A stretch of 56,784 nucleotides of DNA from an uncultured Selenomonadaceae bacterium (GTDB taxonomy: Bacteria > Bacillota > Negativicutes > Selenomonadales > Selenomonadaceae): assembly GCA_905234705.1 (NCBI GenBank), contig CAJOIB010000005.1, positions 1 through 56,784 of the forward strand, read 5' to 3'. Shown here piece by piece: positions 28,124 to 37,727 of this stretch. Positions within the stretch are counted from its first letter, which is position 1. Each line of letters begins with the position of its first letter. The position numbers and the translations under genes are program-made. The notes under the pieces are model-generated. The model made no database searches. It was not told the origin of the DNA and worked only from the letters and a program-made list of their open reading frames with translations.

Positions 28124-29893
28124 TCAATCCTTCCGATTAATATTCCCGTCAAATTTATCAACGTTCACAGTAACTTGAATTACGTTGTCAATTATATACC
28201 CTATGTCAAATCTGTTAGTTGTGGTGGGGATTTTTATTCCGAGTTCAATAATTTGTTTCTGGAGATTTTTAAGGCGCTTAGCTTCACGTTTACGCTCCTT
28301 GTCGGTTTTAAGGGCGGGCGTGGGATTCAATTCGAGAATGAGCTGATTATTTTTAGTTGCGCTGAGAAGTTTATTCAGCTGATTTTGGAAATTTTGAGCG
28401 GGCGTACCGGTTGAAGGTTGAATGCCGCCGCCCGAAGCTTGAGCAACGGGAACGAGCGCGCCGCCGTGAATATCCAAAACTAATGGACCTTCGCGCCTGC
28501 TTATCGGCACGGTATACGGAATTGTAAATTTTTCTTCGCGTCTGCGATACGGCTGAACCGTCATTTCCAAATAAACGGTTTCGCCTGGTTTAACCAATTC
28601 CTTATTCGGCTTGGCTGAAACCAAAGTTGCAGTGCGACGCTCAGATTCCATTTCCACATTGACTTCGATGCTGTAAATTTCAGTTATTTCAGTGGTATTC
28701 GCGCAGAGGACATTCAGCGCCTGCAAAAGTTCAACCATCGCCACTTGCCCAACGTCCGAGGGACTGTAATACATATTTTTTCGCGAATAAACGCCGCTCT
28801 CAACCGCGTTAGTTTCAATTTTAAATTCAACGGTAACGGTACTTTCAGCAAGCGAATCAAAAGTTTTCGACAGCGCCGTATAAGCAATAGCCGTACCGAG
28901 TTTTGGAACAAGAGTTTCGTTGTAAGCGATTTTCGCGCGGTACGTTTCGACTTTGCCGCTAGAAACATTTTTTATATTAACGGTGATAGGAATTGTGGAC
29001 GGGAATTTCCCCAAAACGCCAGCAACGCCGGATTCGCGATCTTGATTAATGCGCCCGATAATATTTCCGACGCTGGCAAGTTTTATGCCATTGCCATTTT
29101 CACCGCTGACTGCCGCGATAACATCAGAATCCATCATAAAAAAATTAACGTTGCCCGCGTGCGTGAAAGGATGTCCGAAGCCTAAAATTTTTTTGCCGTC
29201 AATAGCGGTAACAGTGCCCGTTGCGCCAACTAAAAAATCGCCGCAAACTACCGCTACGCCAAATGCAGAACCAGGCTCAAGTTTCGCATTATATTTTATC
29301 GGATTATGAAGGCGAGAATTTGACGCCGCATAAAAATTCGTGAAACCGAGCGGCTCAAGTTCCCGCTCCAAAAATTTCAAGCCGTTGCTGTCAAATCCGC
29401 TGAAAAAAAATGTTGCCTGTTCGTCAGTTTTAGTTTCAGTAGGCTTAGGTTTCTTGACAAATTTAATCGCCTTGGTATCGGGCATTTCCCAGATTTTTAA
29501 CATATTTTCAATCGGCGTAATAAAAAAAATGTACGGATTCATTTCTTTGAGCCCCGCAGAAAGTGCGCCGATAAGTTTTCCGTCTATGTAAACGGGACTG
29601 CCGCTCATTCCCTGCAAAATGCCGCCGGTTTTATCAACTACTTCACCCGACGCCTTTGCAACTATCATTTTCGCTGAACCTTTGCCGTTATCCATAATTC
29701 CCATAATTTCAACGTCGAACGGCTCTATAACTCCGCTATTATCAACAACCGTGTAAGCTACGCCCTTCATGCCGTTCTCAATTTTATCAAGCGACATAAT
29801 TTCCGGCATGGCAAATGCACTGCGCGACATAACAAAAACCGCCAGCGCAACTGACAAAAACAATTTTTTCAACAAATTCCGCAAAGCTTTCAC
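28124..29893 (-). CDS. SpoIVB peptidase S55-domain protein
   Basis: Signal peptide, GILQGMSGSPVYIDGKLIGALSAG, KILGFGHPFTHAGNVNFFMMDSDVIAAVSG. Confidence 0.8.
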   Translation of the reverse strand: MKALRNLLKKLFLSVALAVFVMSRSAFAMPEIMSLDKIENGMKGVAYTVVDNSGVIEPFDVEIMGIMDNGKGSAKMIVAKASGEVVDKTGGILQGMSGSPVYIDGKLIGALSAGLKEMNPYIFFITPIENMLKIWEMPDTKAIKFVKKPKPTETKTDEQATFFFSGFDSNGLKFLERELEPLGFTNFYAASNSRLHNPIKYNAKLEPGSAFGVAVVCGDFLVGATGTVTAIDGKKILGFGHPFTHAGNVNFFMMDSDVIAAVSGENGNGIKLASVGNIIGRINQDRESGVAGVLGKFPSTIPITVNIKNVSSGKVETYRAKIAYNETLVPKLGTAIAYTALSKTFDSLAESTVTVEFKIETNAVESGVYSRKNMYYSPSDVGQVAMVELLQALNVLCANTTEITEIYSIEVNVEMESERRTATLVSAKPNKELVKPGETVYLEMTVQPYRRREEKFTIPYTVPISRREGPLVLDIHGGALVPVAQASGGGIQPSTGTPAQNFQNQLNKLLSATKNNQLILELNPTPALKTDKERKREAKRLKNLQKQIIELGIKIPTTTNRFDIGYIIDNVIQVTVNVDKFDGNINRKD

Positions 29894-29975
29894 TCCATTT
29901 CGGGATAATAAAATTTCAAATCATTATAGCACGTTTAAAAATTACTTCATAGCGCGCGGAAAAAAATTTTTGCGG

Positions 29976-29981
29976 TTGACA
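29976..29981 (+). promoter_or_regulatory. Putative -35 element TTGACA
   Basis: Consensus -35; a convincing -10 is less clear. Confidence 0.35.
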
Positions 29982-30025
29982 AATGATAGCGTTTATGAAA
30001 AAATACTGATAGGTAGGTGATTTTG

Positions 30026-30745
30026 ATGGAAGAGGCAGTATTACAAAATGGCTTAGCGATAGACCAACTTCATATGCTGGTAATTTTGAGTTTGATATTA
30101 AATGTATTTTCGTTTTTCTCGTTCGCATACATATTGATGACGCGCGGGAAAAATGATATGACGCCAAAATTGCAAGCAGACATAAAAAAACTCTCCAACG
30201 ATTTGAAATTGCTGGAAAGTAAGGTAAAAGATTTGCAACCGAAACGCGCGGTAACGGAATTGCCGCCGGTTGAAGCGTTTGGTGGATTTAAAGCTGAAGA
30301 GCCGACGCTTGAAGTTCCTGACGAATCTGGAATTGATTTTTCAGCGATGACGCCATTTATTGATGAATACAATTTGCTGGCGGCGAGTATGTCCGTACCG
30401 AAGCAGCGTCAAGCGTGCGAAAAGTTTATCAAGGAACACGATTTGAAAATGATCCGTTACGGCGGAATGATGAATTTTCTGCCCGCGGTTGATGTTGAGG
30501 AGAGTAATTATTGGGCGTGGAAAATTCCAAATCAAAAAAGTCTCTACGCGATTGTTCCAAATCCTATGATTCCGTGCGACAGAGAAGTCTATGAGCGCGG
30601 CGGTATGAATACGACTTTTGAGGCGAATTATAAAGATGGCGTTTATGCGCGTTACGTTGTGCTTAGACCTGCCACATTTACCGTTGATAGTGCCAATGCC
30701 TGGAAAATCGAAAATGTCGGTGAACTTAATCTCATTAGAAAATAA
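30026..30745 (+). CDS. Hypothetical protein with N-terminal TM helix and coiled coil
   Basis: 239 aa, RBS gataggtaggtg; MLVILSLILNVFSFFSFAYILM TM segment. Confidence 0.55.
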   Translation: MEEAVLQNGLAIDQLHMLVILSLILNVFSFFSFAYILMTRGKNDMTPKLQADIKKLSNDLKLLESKVKDLQPKRAVTELPPVEAFGGFKAEEPTLEVPDESGIDFSAMTPFIDEYNLLAASMSVPKQRQACEKFIKEHDLKMIRYGGMMNFLPAVDVEESNYWAWKIPNQKSLYAIVPNPMIPCDREVYERGGMNTTFEANYKDGVYARYVVLRPATFTVDSANAWKIENVGELNLIRK

Positions 30746-30755
30746 ACATAATTCA

Positions 30756-30863
30756 GCATTTCTTTTTGCGAAAAAGAAACGCTGGCAAAGAAAAACGTGG
30801 CGCGGATAGTCGCATCACGCGACTAGCGCGCCACAGTGCCGCCCGTCCTTGGGCGGCTTTTTG
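30756..30863 (+). repeat. Structured intergenic repeat family, copy 4
   Basis: gcATTTCTTTTTgcgAAAAAGAAAcgctggcaaagaaaaa; GTGGCGCG-ga-TAGTCGC-atcac-GCGACTA-g-CGCGCCAC; GCCGCCC-gtcctt-GGGCGGC-ttttt. Confidence 0.85.
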
Positions 30864-30879
30864 GTTTAGTTAATATTTT

Positions 30880-31404
30880 TTATTTTACAGCGTCGAAACC
30901 CAACTGCAACGCCAGCATATTTTGTTCGACCGTGTGTGCCGGTACTCTATGCGCCACTGATTTTTTTATTGTATCAAAGTCTACCAATTTTGTAATTTTA
31001 GCCAACACGCCCAGCGCTACGATATTCGCGAACAACGCTTTGCCGACTTTTTCAACGGCTAATTTAGTTATCGGCACGCGGATTATATTTTTAAATTGCG
31101 GCGAATTTGGAACTAAATCGTCGTCCAATATCAGTACGCCGTCCGAGCTTAAATCGTTGTAATATTTATCGGCGGCTTTCTGCGTCATTGCCAATACAAA
31201 ATCCGGCGCTTTCACGTGCGGGTGGAAAATTTTTTCGTCGTCGATTATAACTTCGGATTTGGACGCGCCACCGCGAGCTTCCGGTCCGTAAGACTGAGAT
31301 TGTACAGCCTGCTTACCTTCAGATACCGCCGCCTCCGCCAAAATTATTGCCGCTGTTATTACGCCTTGCCCGCCTGAGCCCGATAATCTTAATTGCTTTC
31401 TCAC
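30880..31404 (-). CDS. korC: 2-oxoacid:ferredoxin oxidoreductase gamma subunit
   Basis: LSGSGGQGVITAAIILAEAA, QSQSYGPEARGGASKSEVIID. Confidence 0.88.
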   Translation of the reverse strand: MRKQLRLSGSGGQGVITAAIILAEAAVSEGKQAVQSQSYGPEARGGASKSEVIIDDEKIFHPHVKAPDFVLAMTQKAADKYYNDLSSDGVLILDDDLVPNSPQFKNIIRVPITKLAVEKVGKALFANIVALGVLAKITKLVDFDTIKKSVAHRVPAHTVEQNMLALQLGFDAVK

Positions 31405-32231
31405 TTTGCCGCGCCTCCTGCCATTTCAATTACGTGGTGATACGCCTCGTCGTACGTTTCAGTTTCTGCCTTATAAAAAAGCCCAATCGGAAATTTATCG
31501 CCAACTTTTTTATCGTCTGGCAATTTGTCCCAAGCATTTTTCATAACCGCATTATCGCGCATCCACGCCATCATTTTAGCCGGTTCGCCAATTTTATTTC
31601 TGCGCCCGTAAGCCGTCGGACATTGCACAAGCGCCTCAATAAATGAAAAGCCCGCATTGTCAAGCCCATCTTCAATCATTTTAACCAAATGCTGAACGTG
31701 AAAGGCAGTCGAACGCGCAACGTAAGTAGCACCCGCCGCTTCAGCCAATTTGCACGCGTCAAAAGGTCTGTCAATCGAACCGTACGGCGCGGTTGTAGCT
31801 TTTTTGCCGAGCGGCGTCATAGGCGACGCTTGCCCGCCCGTCATACCGTAAATATTATTGTTAAACAAAATTACAGTCAAATCGACATTGCGCCTGCAGC
31901 CGTGAATAAAATGGTTGCCGCCAATCGCCGTACAATCGCCGTCGCCGGTTATCACAACAACATTCAATTCCGGTCGAGCCAATTTAATACCAGTGGCGAA
32001 AGGAATTGCGCGCCCGTGCGCCGTGTGCAACGTGTCAAAGTCCATATAACCTGATGCGCGCGACGAACAGCCAATGCCGCTGACAATAATTGTATTATCC
32101 TGTGTCCAGCCGGATTTTTTTTCGATAGCCTGAACTATCGCCTTCATAACAATTCCGTTGCCGCAGCCAGGACACCACAAATGCGGCAGTCGATTTTGTC
32201 TAAAAAATTTTTCGTAACTTCTCTCAAGCAT
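31401..32231 (-). CDS. korB: 2-oxoacid:ferredoxin oxidoreductase beta (TPP) subunit
   Basis: WCPGCGNGIVMKAI, GDGDCTAIGGNHFIH, NNNIYGMTGGQ. Confidence 0.92.
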   Translation of the reverse strand: MLERSYEKFFRQNRLPHLWCPGCGNGIVMKAIVQAIEKKSGWTQDNTIIVSGIGCSSRASGYMDFDTLHTAHGRAIPFATGIKLARPELNVVVITGDGDCTAIGGNHFIHGCRRNVDLTVILFNNNIYGMTGGQASPMTPLGKKATTAPYGSIDRPFDACKLAEAAGATYVARSTAFHVQHLVKMIEDGLDNAGFSFIEALVQCPTAYGRRNKIGEPAKMMAWMRDNAVMKNAWDKLPDDKKVGDKFPIGLFYKAETETYDEAYHHVIEMAGGAAK

Positions 32232-33343
32232 TGCCGCTCACCTCGTCAATCGCCGCTTCAATTTCTTCCGGCTCAAAAATCGTCATATCGTATTTCGCGC
32301 AGAGTTCAACTTTGCACTGTCCAGCCGCCGCCCGCTCAACTTCATTGACAATTTGCCCGTAATTCAATTCAGCAACTACGATGCCTTTAACTTTTTTAGC
32401 AAGCTCAGCAATAATTTTATCGGCAAATGGAAAAATCGTAACCAGCCGCACAAATCCAACTTTCACGCCGCGCTTACGTGCATTCAAAACCGCCTCATAA
32501 GCCGTTCGCGCAGTGCCGCCAAACGCCACAACTGCATAATCGGCGTCGCTCATAAATTCTTCGTGAACTTCAATAATTTCGTCCGCCGCAATATTAATTT
32601 TTTCGTGCATACGCTTTATAAATTCGCGGGTAATTTTCGGGCTGCCAACTGGAAAACCGGTTTCGTCGTGAATCAAGCCGGTAACGTGAATGTGATAGCC
32701 TTCACCAAAATTCGCCACGTTCGGAACTAAATCAGCGTCGGGCGCGTACGGTTCATAACCTTCGGCGCGAGTGATTTTTGGAGTGCGGCGCGGATAAATC
32801 TCAACCGTCTCCGGCAATTCAACATTTTCGCGCAGGTGTCCAACAATTTCGTCCATTAACAAAATAACCGGCGTACGAAATCTTTCAGCGTAATTGACAG
32901 CCTTAACCGCCAAATCAAAAGATTCGCGCACGCTCCATGGGCTTAAAACGATAATCGAATGATCGCCGTGAGTTCCCCAACGCGCCTGCATAACATCGCC
33001 TTGACTCGGCGCGGTAGGCTGTCCCGTCGAAGGACCAACGCGCTGCACATTTACAATCACAACCGGAATTTCAGCCGCCGCCGCGTAGCCGATTAATTCT
33101 TGTTTCAAGCTGATACCTGGACCGGAAGACGCGGTTAAAACTTTTTTGCCAGCCAATGACGCGCCCAAAATTACGCCCATGCTTGCATTGTATGAAAGTG
33201 CCGCCGACTTGCGGTAACATTTTCGCCATACCTTCAGCAATTTCTGTTGACGGCGTAATTGGATAGCCGCCGAAAAATCTTACTCCGGCTTTCAGCGCGC
33301 CCTCGGCGACGGCTTCATTTCCCTGCATTAATCTTGCGCTCAT
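32224..33343 (-). pseudogene. korA: 2-oxoacid:ferredoxin oxidoreductase alpha subunit, frameshifted near 33187
   Basis: MSARLMQGNEAVAEGALKAGVRFFGGYPITPSTEIAEGMAKMLPQVGGTFIQ in one frame, SMGVILGASLAGKKVLTASSGPGISLKQE... in the next; the usual MEDEIA segment is missing between them. Confidence 0.85.
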
Positions 33344-33555
33344 TTTTTATCCGCCGCCTCCTGCTTCAATTTATCAACAAAAATAGCGTAATCCGGACAG
33401 CGCAATTCGCATTGCCCGCACGCTATACAATTTTCCGGATGCGCCACATAAACTTTGCCCAGCGTATCCAACGCCAAAACTTGTTTAGGGCAGAAGGCTA
33501 CGCAGATTCCGCAACCTTTGCAACGGTCAAGTTTCAGTGTAAACTCCGACTTCAT
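33340..33555 (-). CDS. korD: 4Fe-4S ferredoxin-type subunit
   Basis: CKGCGICVAFCPK and CIACGQCELRCP. Confidence 0.9.
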   Translation of the reverse strand: MKSEFTLKLDRCKGCGICVAFCPKQVLALDTLGKVYVAHPENCIACGQCELRCPDYAIFVDKLKQEAADKK

Positions 33556-33639
33556 TCAAAGCCCTCCATATCTGTTTTGTCAATGGAATTATACCACGTT
33601 GAAATATTTTTGAAAAGCCGCCGAAAATGTATTCAATCA

Positions 33640-33668
33640 TTGAAAAAAATTTGCTGTTGCGGTATCAT
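33640..33668 (+). promoter_or_regulatory. Putative promoter, TTGAAA-17-TATCAT
   Basis: Upstream of first diguanylate cyclase. Confidence 0.5.
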
Positions 33669-33698
33669 TAAAAAAAATTTGCAAAGTGAATTGGTACG

Positions 33699-35561
33699 AT
33701 GAAAAAGTATTTGGCGGACAATAAAAACATTTCGCGAACGGTTTTATTGGTGACGGCGATTGGCTCGGTGCTGGCAATTTTTGTATCGTGCTTTGTTTTA
33801 AATCGCGTCATTGAGCGTCACGACGAAGAATTGATAAAATTTATCGCGGCGGATATTTACGACGACATTACAAAGGAACTTTTACGACCGGTAATGTTGG
33901 CGCGGGTTATGGCGAGCGACAGCCATTTGAAGGCACAACTCCAAAACGAAAAAAATGTTCCCGAAGAGGAAACGATTCAGTCAATGCAGGAATATCTGAT
34001 GTCGATTAAAAAAAATTTCCGGTGCAGTGCGACGTTTCTAATTTCCGACGCCACGAAAAATTATTATTCTTACGGCGGCTTGAATAAGAAAGTTGACGTT
34101 GAGAAAAATCCGCACGATATTTGGTACAAAGTTTTCGTCGATAAAAATGTGCCCTACGATTTTGACATTGACATTGACGAAGTTAATAAAAATGCGTGGA
34201 CGGTTTTTGTAAATGCGCGGATTGACGACGACGCGGGAAATTTACTCGGCGTTTGCGGCGTTGGCGTCGATTTTGCTGATATGCAGAATTTTTTTATCAC
34301 GGCGGAACAAACTTACAACATAAAAATTAATCTGGTTGACGAAGATGGAATTGTGCAGGTTGACACGGCGTCTGTAAATATTGAAAATCCGCACGTCGAA
34401 AACGTTATCAATACGGAAAAATCCACGCAATTTATTTTGACAGCCAAAGACGGCGTTTTCACCGTGACAAAATATATGCCGGAATTGGATTGGTACTTGG
34501 TTGTCCGGCGCGACGCGGAAAATACGCAGGGCGCTTTTTCAAATCTGATTATTTATATGTCGATAAGTTTTTTAATTGCGTCGGCGATATTGTTGACTTT
34601 AATTCAAGTGGCGTTGCAGATTGACCGCAAAAAAGTTGAGGAAACTGCTAAGAAACACGGTATCGCCAGCTACGCCGATTTGTATGTTTCCATGCATTTG
34701 ATTGATTTGAAAAATAATATGATTTACGAATTGAGCGCGAATCGTGAATTTGATTTGGCGAATTTTGATGGCGTGAATAACGCCACCAGTCAAGTTGTTG
34801 CCGCGGTTGAGCATATGACAGCCGCCGAAAGTTTGAAGGATATGATGAATTTTGTTAATTGGGATACTTTGGACAACAGGCTGAAGGTTCGGCGCGTCAT
34901 TCACCATGAATTTCTCAGCAAAAATTACGGCTGGCTCAAAGCGTATTTCATAGCCGCGGAATTTGACAGCGAGCAAAAAGTTAGCCAGATTATTTTTGCG
35001 ATTGAACTGATTGACGAAGAAAAGCGCCGCGAAAATCAGTTGCTGTACCTTTCACAAACCGACGAAATGACCGGCTTAAAAAATCGCGGCAGTGGCGAAA
35101 AAACTATCAGCGCTCTTATGCGCGAGGGAATTGAAGGCGCATTCTTTATGCTCGACGCCGATAAATTCAAATCGATAAATGACAATTACGGACACGACGT
35201 GGGCGATAAAGTTATCAAGGCAATTGCCGATTGTTTGAAAAAATCTTTCCGAAATAGCGACGTTGTTATGCGGCTGGGCGGCGATGAATTTGCGGCTTAT
35301 GCTTTGGGCGTCACCAATGAAGATCAAGTTAAGGTTATCATTAAGCGGCTGTTCAGCGAAATTGAGCGGATTCAAATTCCCGAACTTGGCGACCGGCAAA
35401 TTACAATCAGCGTAGGGAGTGCGCTTTTCAGTGCCGCTGAGCCTTGTACTTTTATGAAGATTTATAAACGCGCTGATTCCGCCGTGTACGAAAGTAAAAA
35501 AACTCAAGGCAATTTCCACACCGCTTTTAAAAAAATAGATGCCATTAACGTGGAGGTTTAA
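33699..35561 (+). CDS. Diguanylate cyclase with extracellular Cache-type sensor
   Basis: Two TM segments flanking NPHDIWYKVFV...GNLLGVCGVGVDF sensor; RLGGDEFAAYALG GGDEF motif. Confidence 0.9.
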   Translation: MKKYLADNKNISRTVLLVTAIGSVLAIFVSCFVLNRVIERHDEELIKFIAADIYDDITKELLRPVMLARVMASDSHLKAQLQNEKNVPEEETIQSMQEYLMSIKKNFRCSATFLISDATKNYYSYGGLNKKVDVEKNPHDIWYKVFVDKNVPYDFDIDIDEVNKNAWTVFVNARIDDDAGNLLGVCGVGVDFADMQNFFITAEQTYNIKINLVDEDGIVQVDTASVNIENPHVENVINTEKSTQFILTAKDGVFTVTKYMPELDWYLVVRRDAENTQGAFSNLIIYMSISFLIASAILLTLIQVALQIDRKKVEETAKKHGIASYADLYVSMHLIDLKNNMIYELSANREFDLANFDGVNNATSQVVAAVEHMTAAESLKDMMNFVNWDTLDNRLKVRRVIHHEFLSKNYGWLKAYFIAAEFDSEQKVSQIIFAIELIDEEKRRENQLLYLSQTDEMTGLKNRGSGEKTISALMREGIEGAFFMLDADKFKSINDNYGHDVGDKVIKAIADCLKKSFRNSDVVMRLGGDEFAAYALGVTNEDQVKVIIKRLFSEIERIQIPELGDRQITISVGSALFSAAEPCTFMKIYKRADSAVYESKKTQGNFHTAFKKIDAINVEV

Positions 35562-35565
35562 CAAG

Positions 35566-37428
35566 ATGAAGAAAAATTTGCCGGAAAACCTCGGTATGTC
35601 CAAAATCGTGCTAATCGTCATTGCGGTTTCAGCGCTGATTTCGATTTCGGTATCGTGCTTTATTCTGAATACGGTTATCAAGAGCCACGACGAAGAAACT
35701 ATTAAGCTTATTTCCGCCGATGTTTACGACAGCATTAACAACGAACTTTTGAAGGCAATTATGGTTTCGCAGACTATGGCGAATGATAGTTTTCTGCGGC
35801 ACACGCTTGAAAATGAGAAAAATCTTTCGCAGGAACAGCGCGGCGAATTGTTTAAAAATTATCTGCGCGAAATTAAGAATAACTTTTTTTACAGTTCGGC
35901 GTACATAATTTCTGACGGCTCGAAAAATTATTACACGGAAAACGGCATTCACAAGCAGGTTGACACTGAAAAAAATCCGCACGATATTTGGTACAAAAAT
36001 TTTCTCAAGAAAAATGTTGAATATGCGTTCGATGTTGACCACGATGAAACTAACGACGATATTTGGACGATTTTTATAAATTCGCGGATTCGTGATACTG
36101 ACGGCGGCTTGCTTGGCGTTTGCGGCATTGGCTTGAAATTAGATGTGATTCAAACGATTTTGCGGATTAATGAAAATAATTACGACATAAAAATTGATTT
36201 GCTCGACAGGAAAAATGCTTACGACATTGACACCAACGCCGCCAAATTCAAAGACCCGCACCTTAGAAATATCGTTGACAATTTGCACAAAAATATTCGC
36301 AACGCCGATAAATTAAATCTGAGCCGCGTTGACGACGTTTATATTGTGACGAAATACATTCCGGAAATTGATTGGTACTTAGTCATTCGCCGCGACGTCA
36401 ATATGCAAACGATTTTTTCAAATTGGATTTTTTACATTTCGGTCGGCTTTTTAATTGCGCTGATAATTTTGCTGATATTTATTCGCTATCGCCTTAACAA
36501 GGGCAGCAAGGAAATTGAAGAAACCGCCAAAAAGCACGGAATAGCCAGCCACGCCGGACTTTATATTTCAATGCACTTGATTGATTTTGGGAGCGATACC
36601 ATTCACGAATTGAGCCGCGACCCGAAAGTGAATCTGTTCATTATCGACGATGGCGAAAGTGCGGCTGCGAAAATCAAGCACGCCGTTGAAGAAATAACCG
36701 CGCCCGAAAGTTTAAGCGAAATGATGTTATTCGTGGACTTCGAGACTTTAGCCGAGCGAATGAAGGGGCATTACGAACTTCACCAGGAATTTGTGAGCGA
36801 AAAATGCGGCTGGTGCAAAGCTTATTTTATGCTGGTTGACGATAACGAAGACGGCAGTATCAATCAGATAGTTTTTGCGGTTGAATTGATTGACGAGGCT
36901 AAGCGCCGCGAAAAGCAGCTTGTGTACCTTTCAGAAACCGACGCAATGACCGGCTTAAGAAACCGCGGCAGTGGCGAAAAAACTATTACCGCGCTGATGA
37001 ATGAAGGTATCGAAGGTATGTTTTGCTTACTCGACGCCGATAAATTCAAATCGATTAATGACAATTACGGGCATGAAGTCGGCGACAAAGTTATCAAGGC
37101 TATCGCGCAGTGCTTAAAAAAATCTTTCCGCAACAGCGATATTGTTATGCGATTGGGCGGCGACGAATTTGCCGCTTATGCTCTCGGCGTCACCAATGCT
37201 GAACAGGCTAAAATTATCGTCGATAGATTTTTCGGCGAAATTGACAAAATCGACATTCCGGAACTCGGCGACCGCAAAATTACAGTCAGTTTGGGAACTG
37301 CGCTTTTCAGTATCCAGGATTATTGCTCCTTCACGGAAATTTATAAACGCGCCGATTCCGCCACTTACATTAGCAAAAAAACCCAAGGAAATTGCCATAC
37401 CGCCTACGAAGATGAAAAATTATCTTGA
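35566..37428 (+). CDS. Diguanylate cyclase, paralogue of preceding gene
   Basis: Same architecture, NPHDIWYKNFL..., RLGGDEFAAYALG; start corrected to ATG after ggaggt. Confidence 0.9.
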   Translation: MKKNLPENLGMSKIVLIVIAVSALISISVSCFILNTVIKSHDEETIKLISADVYDSINNELLKAIMVSQTMANDSFLRHTLENEKNLSQEQRGELFKNYLREIKNNFFYSSAYIISDGSKNYYTENGIHKQVDTEKNPHDIWYKNFLKKNVEYAFDVDHDETNDDIWTIFINSRIRDTDGGLLGVCGIGLKLDVIQTILRINENNYDIKIDLLDRKNAYDIDTNAAKFKDPHLRNIVDNLHKNIRNADKLNLSRVDDVYIVTKYIPEIDWYLVIRRDVNMQTIFSNWIFYISVGFLIALIILLIFIRYRLNKGSKEIEETAKKHGIASHAGLYISMHLIDFGSDTIHELSRDPKVNLFIIDDGESAAAKIKHAVEEITAPESLSEMMLFVDFETLAERMKGHYELHQEFVSEKCGWCKAYFMLVDDNEDGSINQIVFAVELIDEAKRREKQLVYLSETDAMTGLRNRGSGEKTITALMNEGIEGMFCLLDADKFKSINDNYGHEVGDKVIKAIAQCLKKSFRNSDIVMRLGGDEFAAYALGVTNAEQAKIIVDRFFGEIDKIDIPELGDRKITVSLGTALFSIQDYCSFTEIYKRADSATYISKKTQGNCHTAYEDEKLS

Positions 37429-37683
37429 CTAAACATTTATGGTATCGAGAATATGATTAACCATAAGATTTACATTGGACAGACGGTTCATCGGGTTAAG
37501 AAACGTTTCGATGAACATAAGCGTGCAAAGTCGGTTATCGGAAATGCCATTCGCGAATTTGGGGTTGAAAATTTTGTTTTCGTGGTGATTGAAAAACGCA
37601 TTAACATATTCGAGATCTGCAAAAATTGGCAAGCCACAGATAAAAATAAAAAAATTTCTCTTGACTTATGTGGTACAATATAA
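37429..37683 (+). pseudogene. GIY-YIG nuclease fragment
   Basis: LNIYGIENMINHKIYIGQTVHRVKKRFDEHKRAKSVIGNAIREFGVENFVFVVIEK; no good start upstream of the GIY motif and unrelated tail. Confidence 0.65.
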
Positions 37684-37708
37684 TTAGTCAAACCGGTTGA
37701 CTAATTAT
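37682..37708. promoter_or_regulatory. Perfect inverted repeat TAATTAGTCAA-accgg-TTGACTAATTA upstream of clpB (putative operator)
   Basis: 11-bp perfect arms with 5-nt spacer, about 20 bp before the ATG; next to TTGACT/TATAAT-like hexamers. Confidence 0.65.
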
Positions 37709-37727
37709 AAATTGGAGTTGATACATT

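Noticed and set aside
37660-37681. Canonical sigma-70 promoter TTGACT...TATAAT before clpB
   Set aside because: Spacing of about 12 nt is too short for a standard promoter; hexamers noted only as context for the palindrome.
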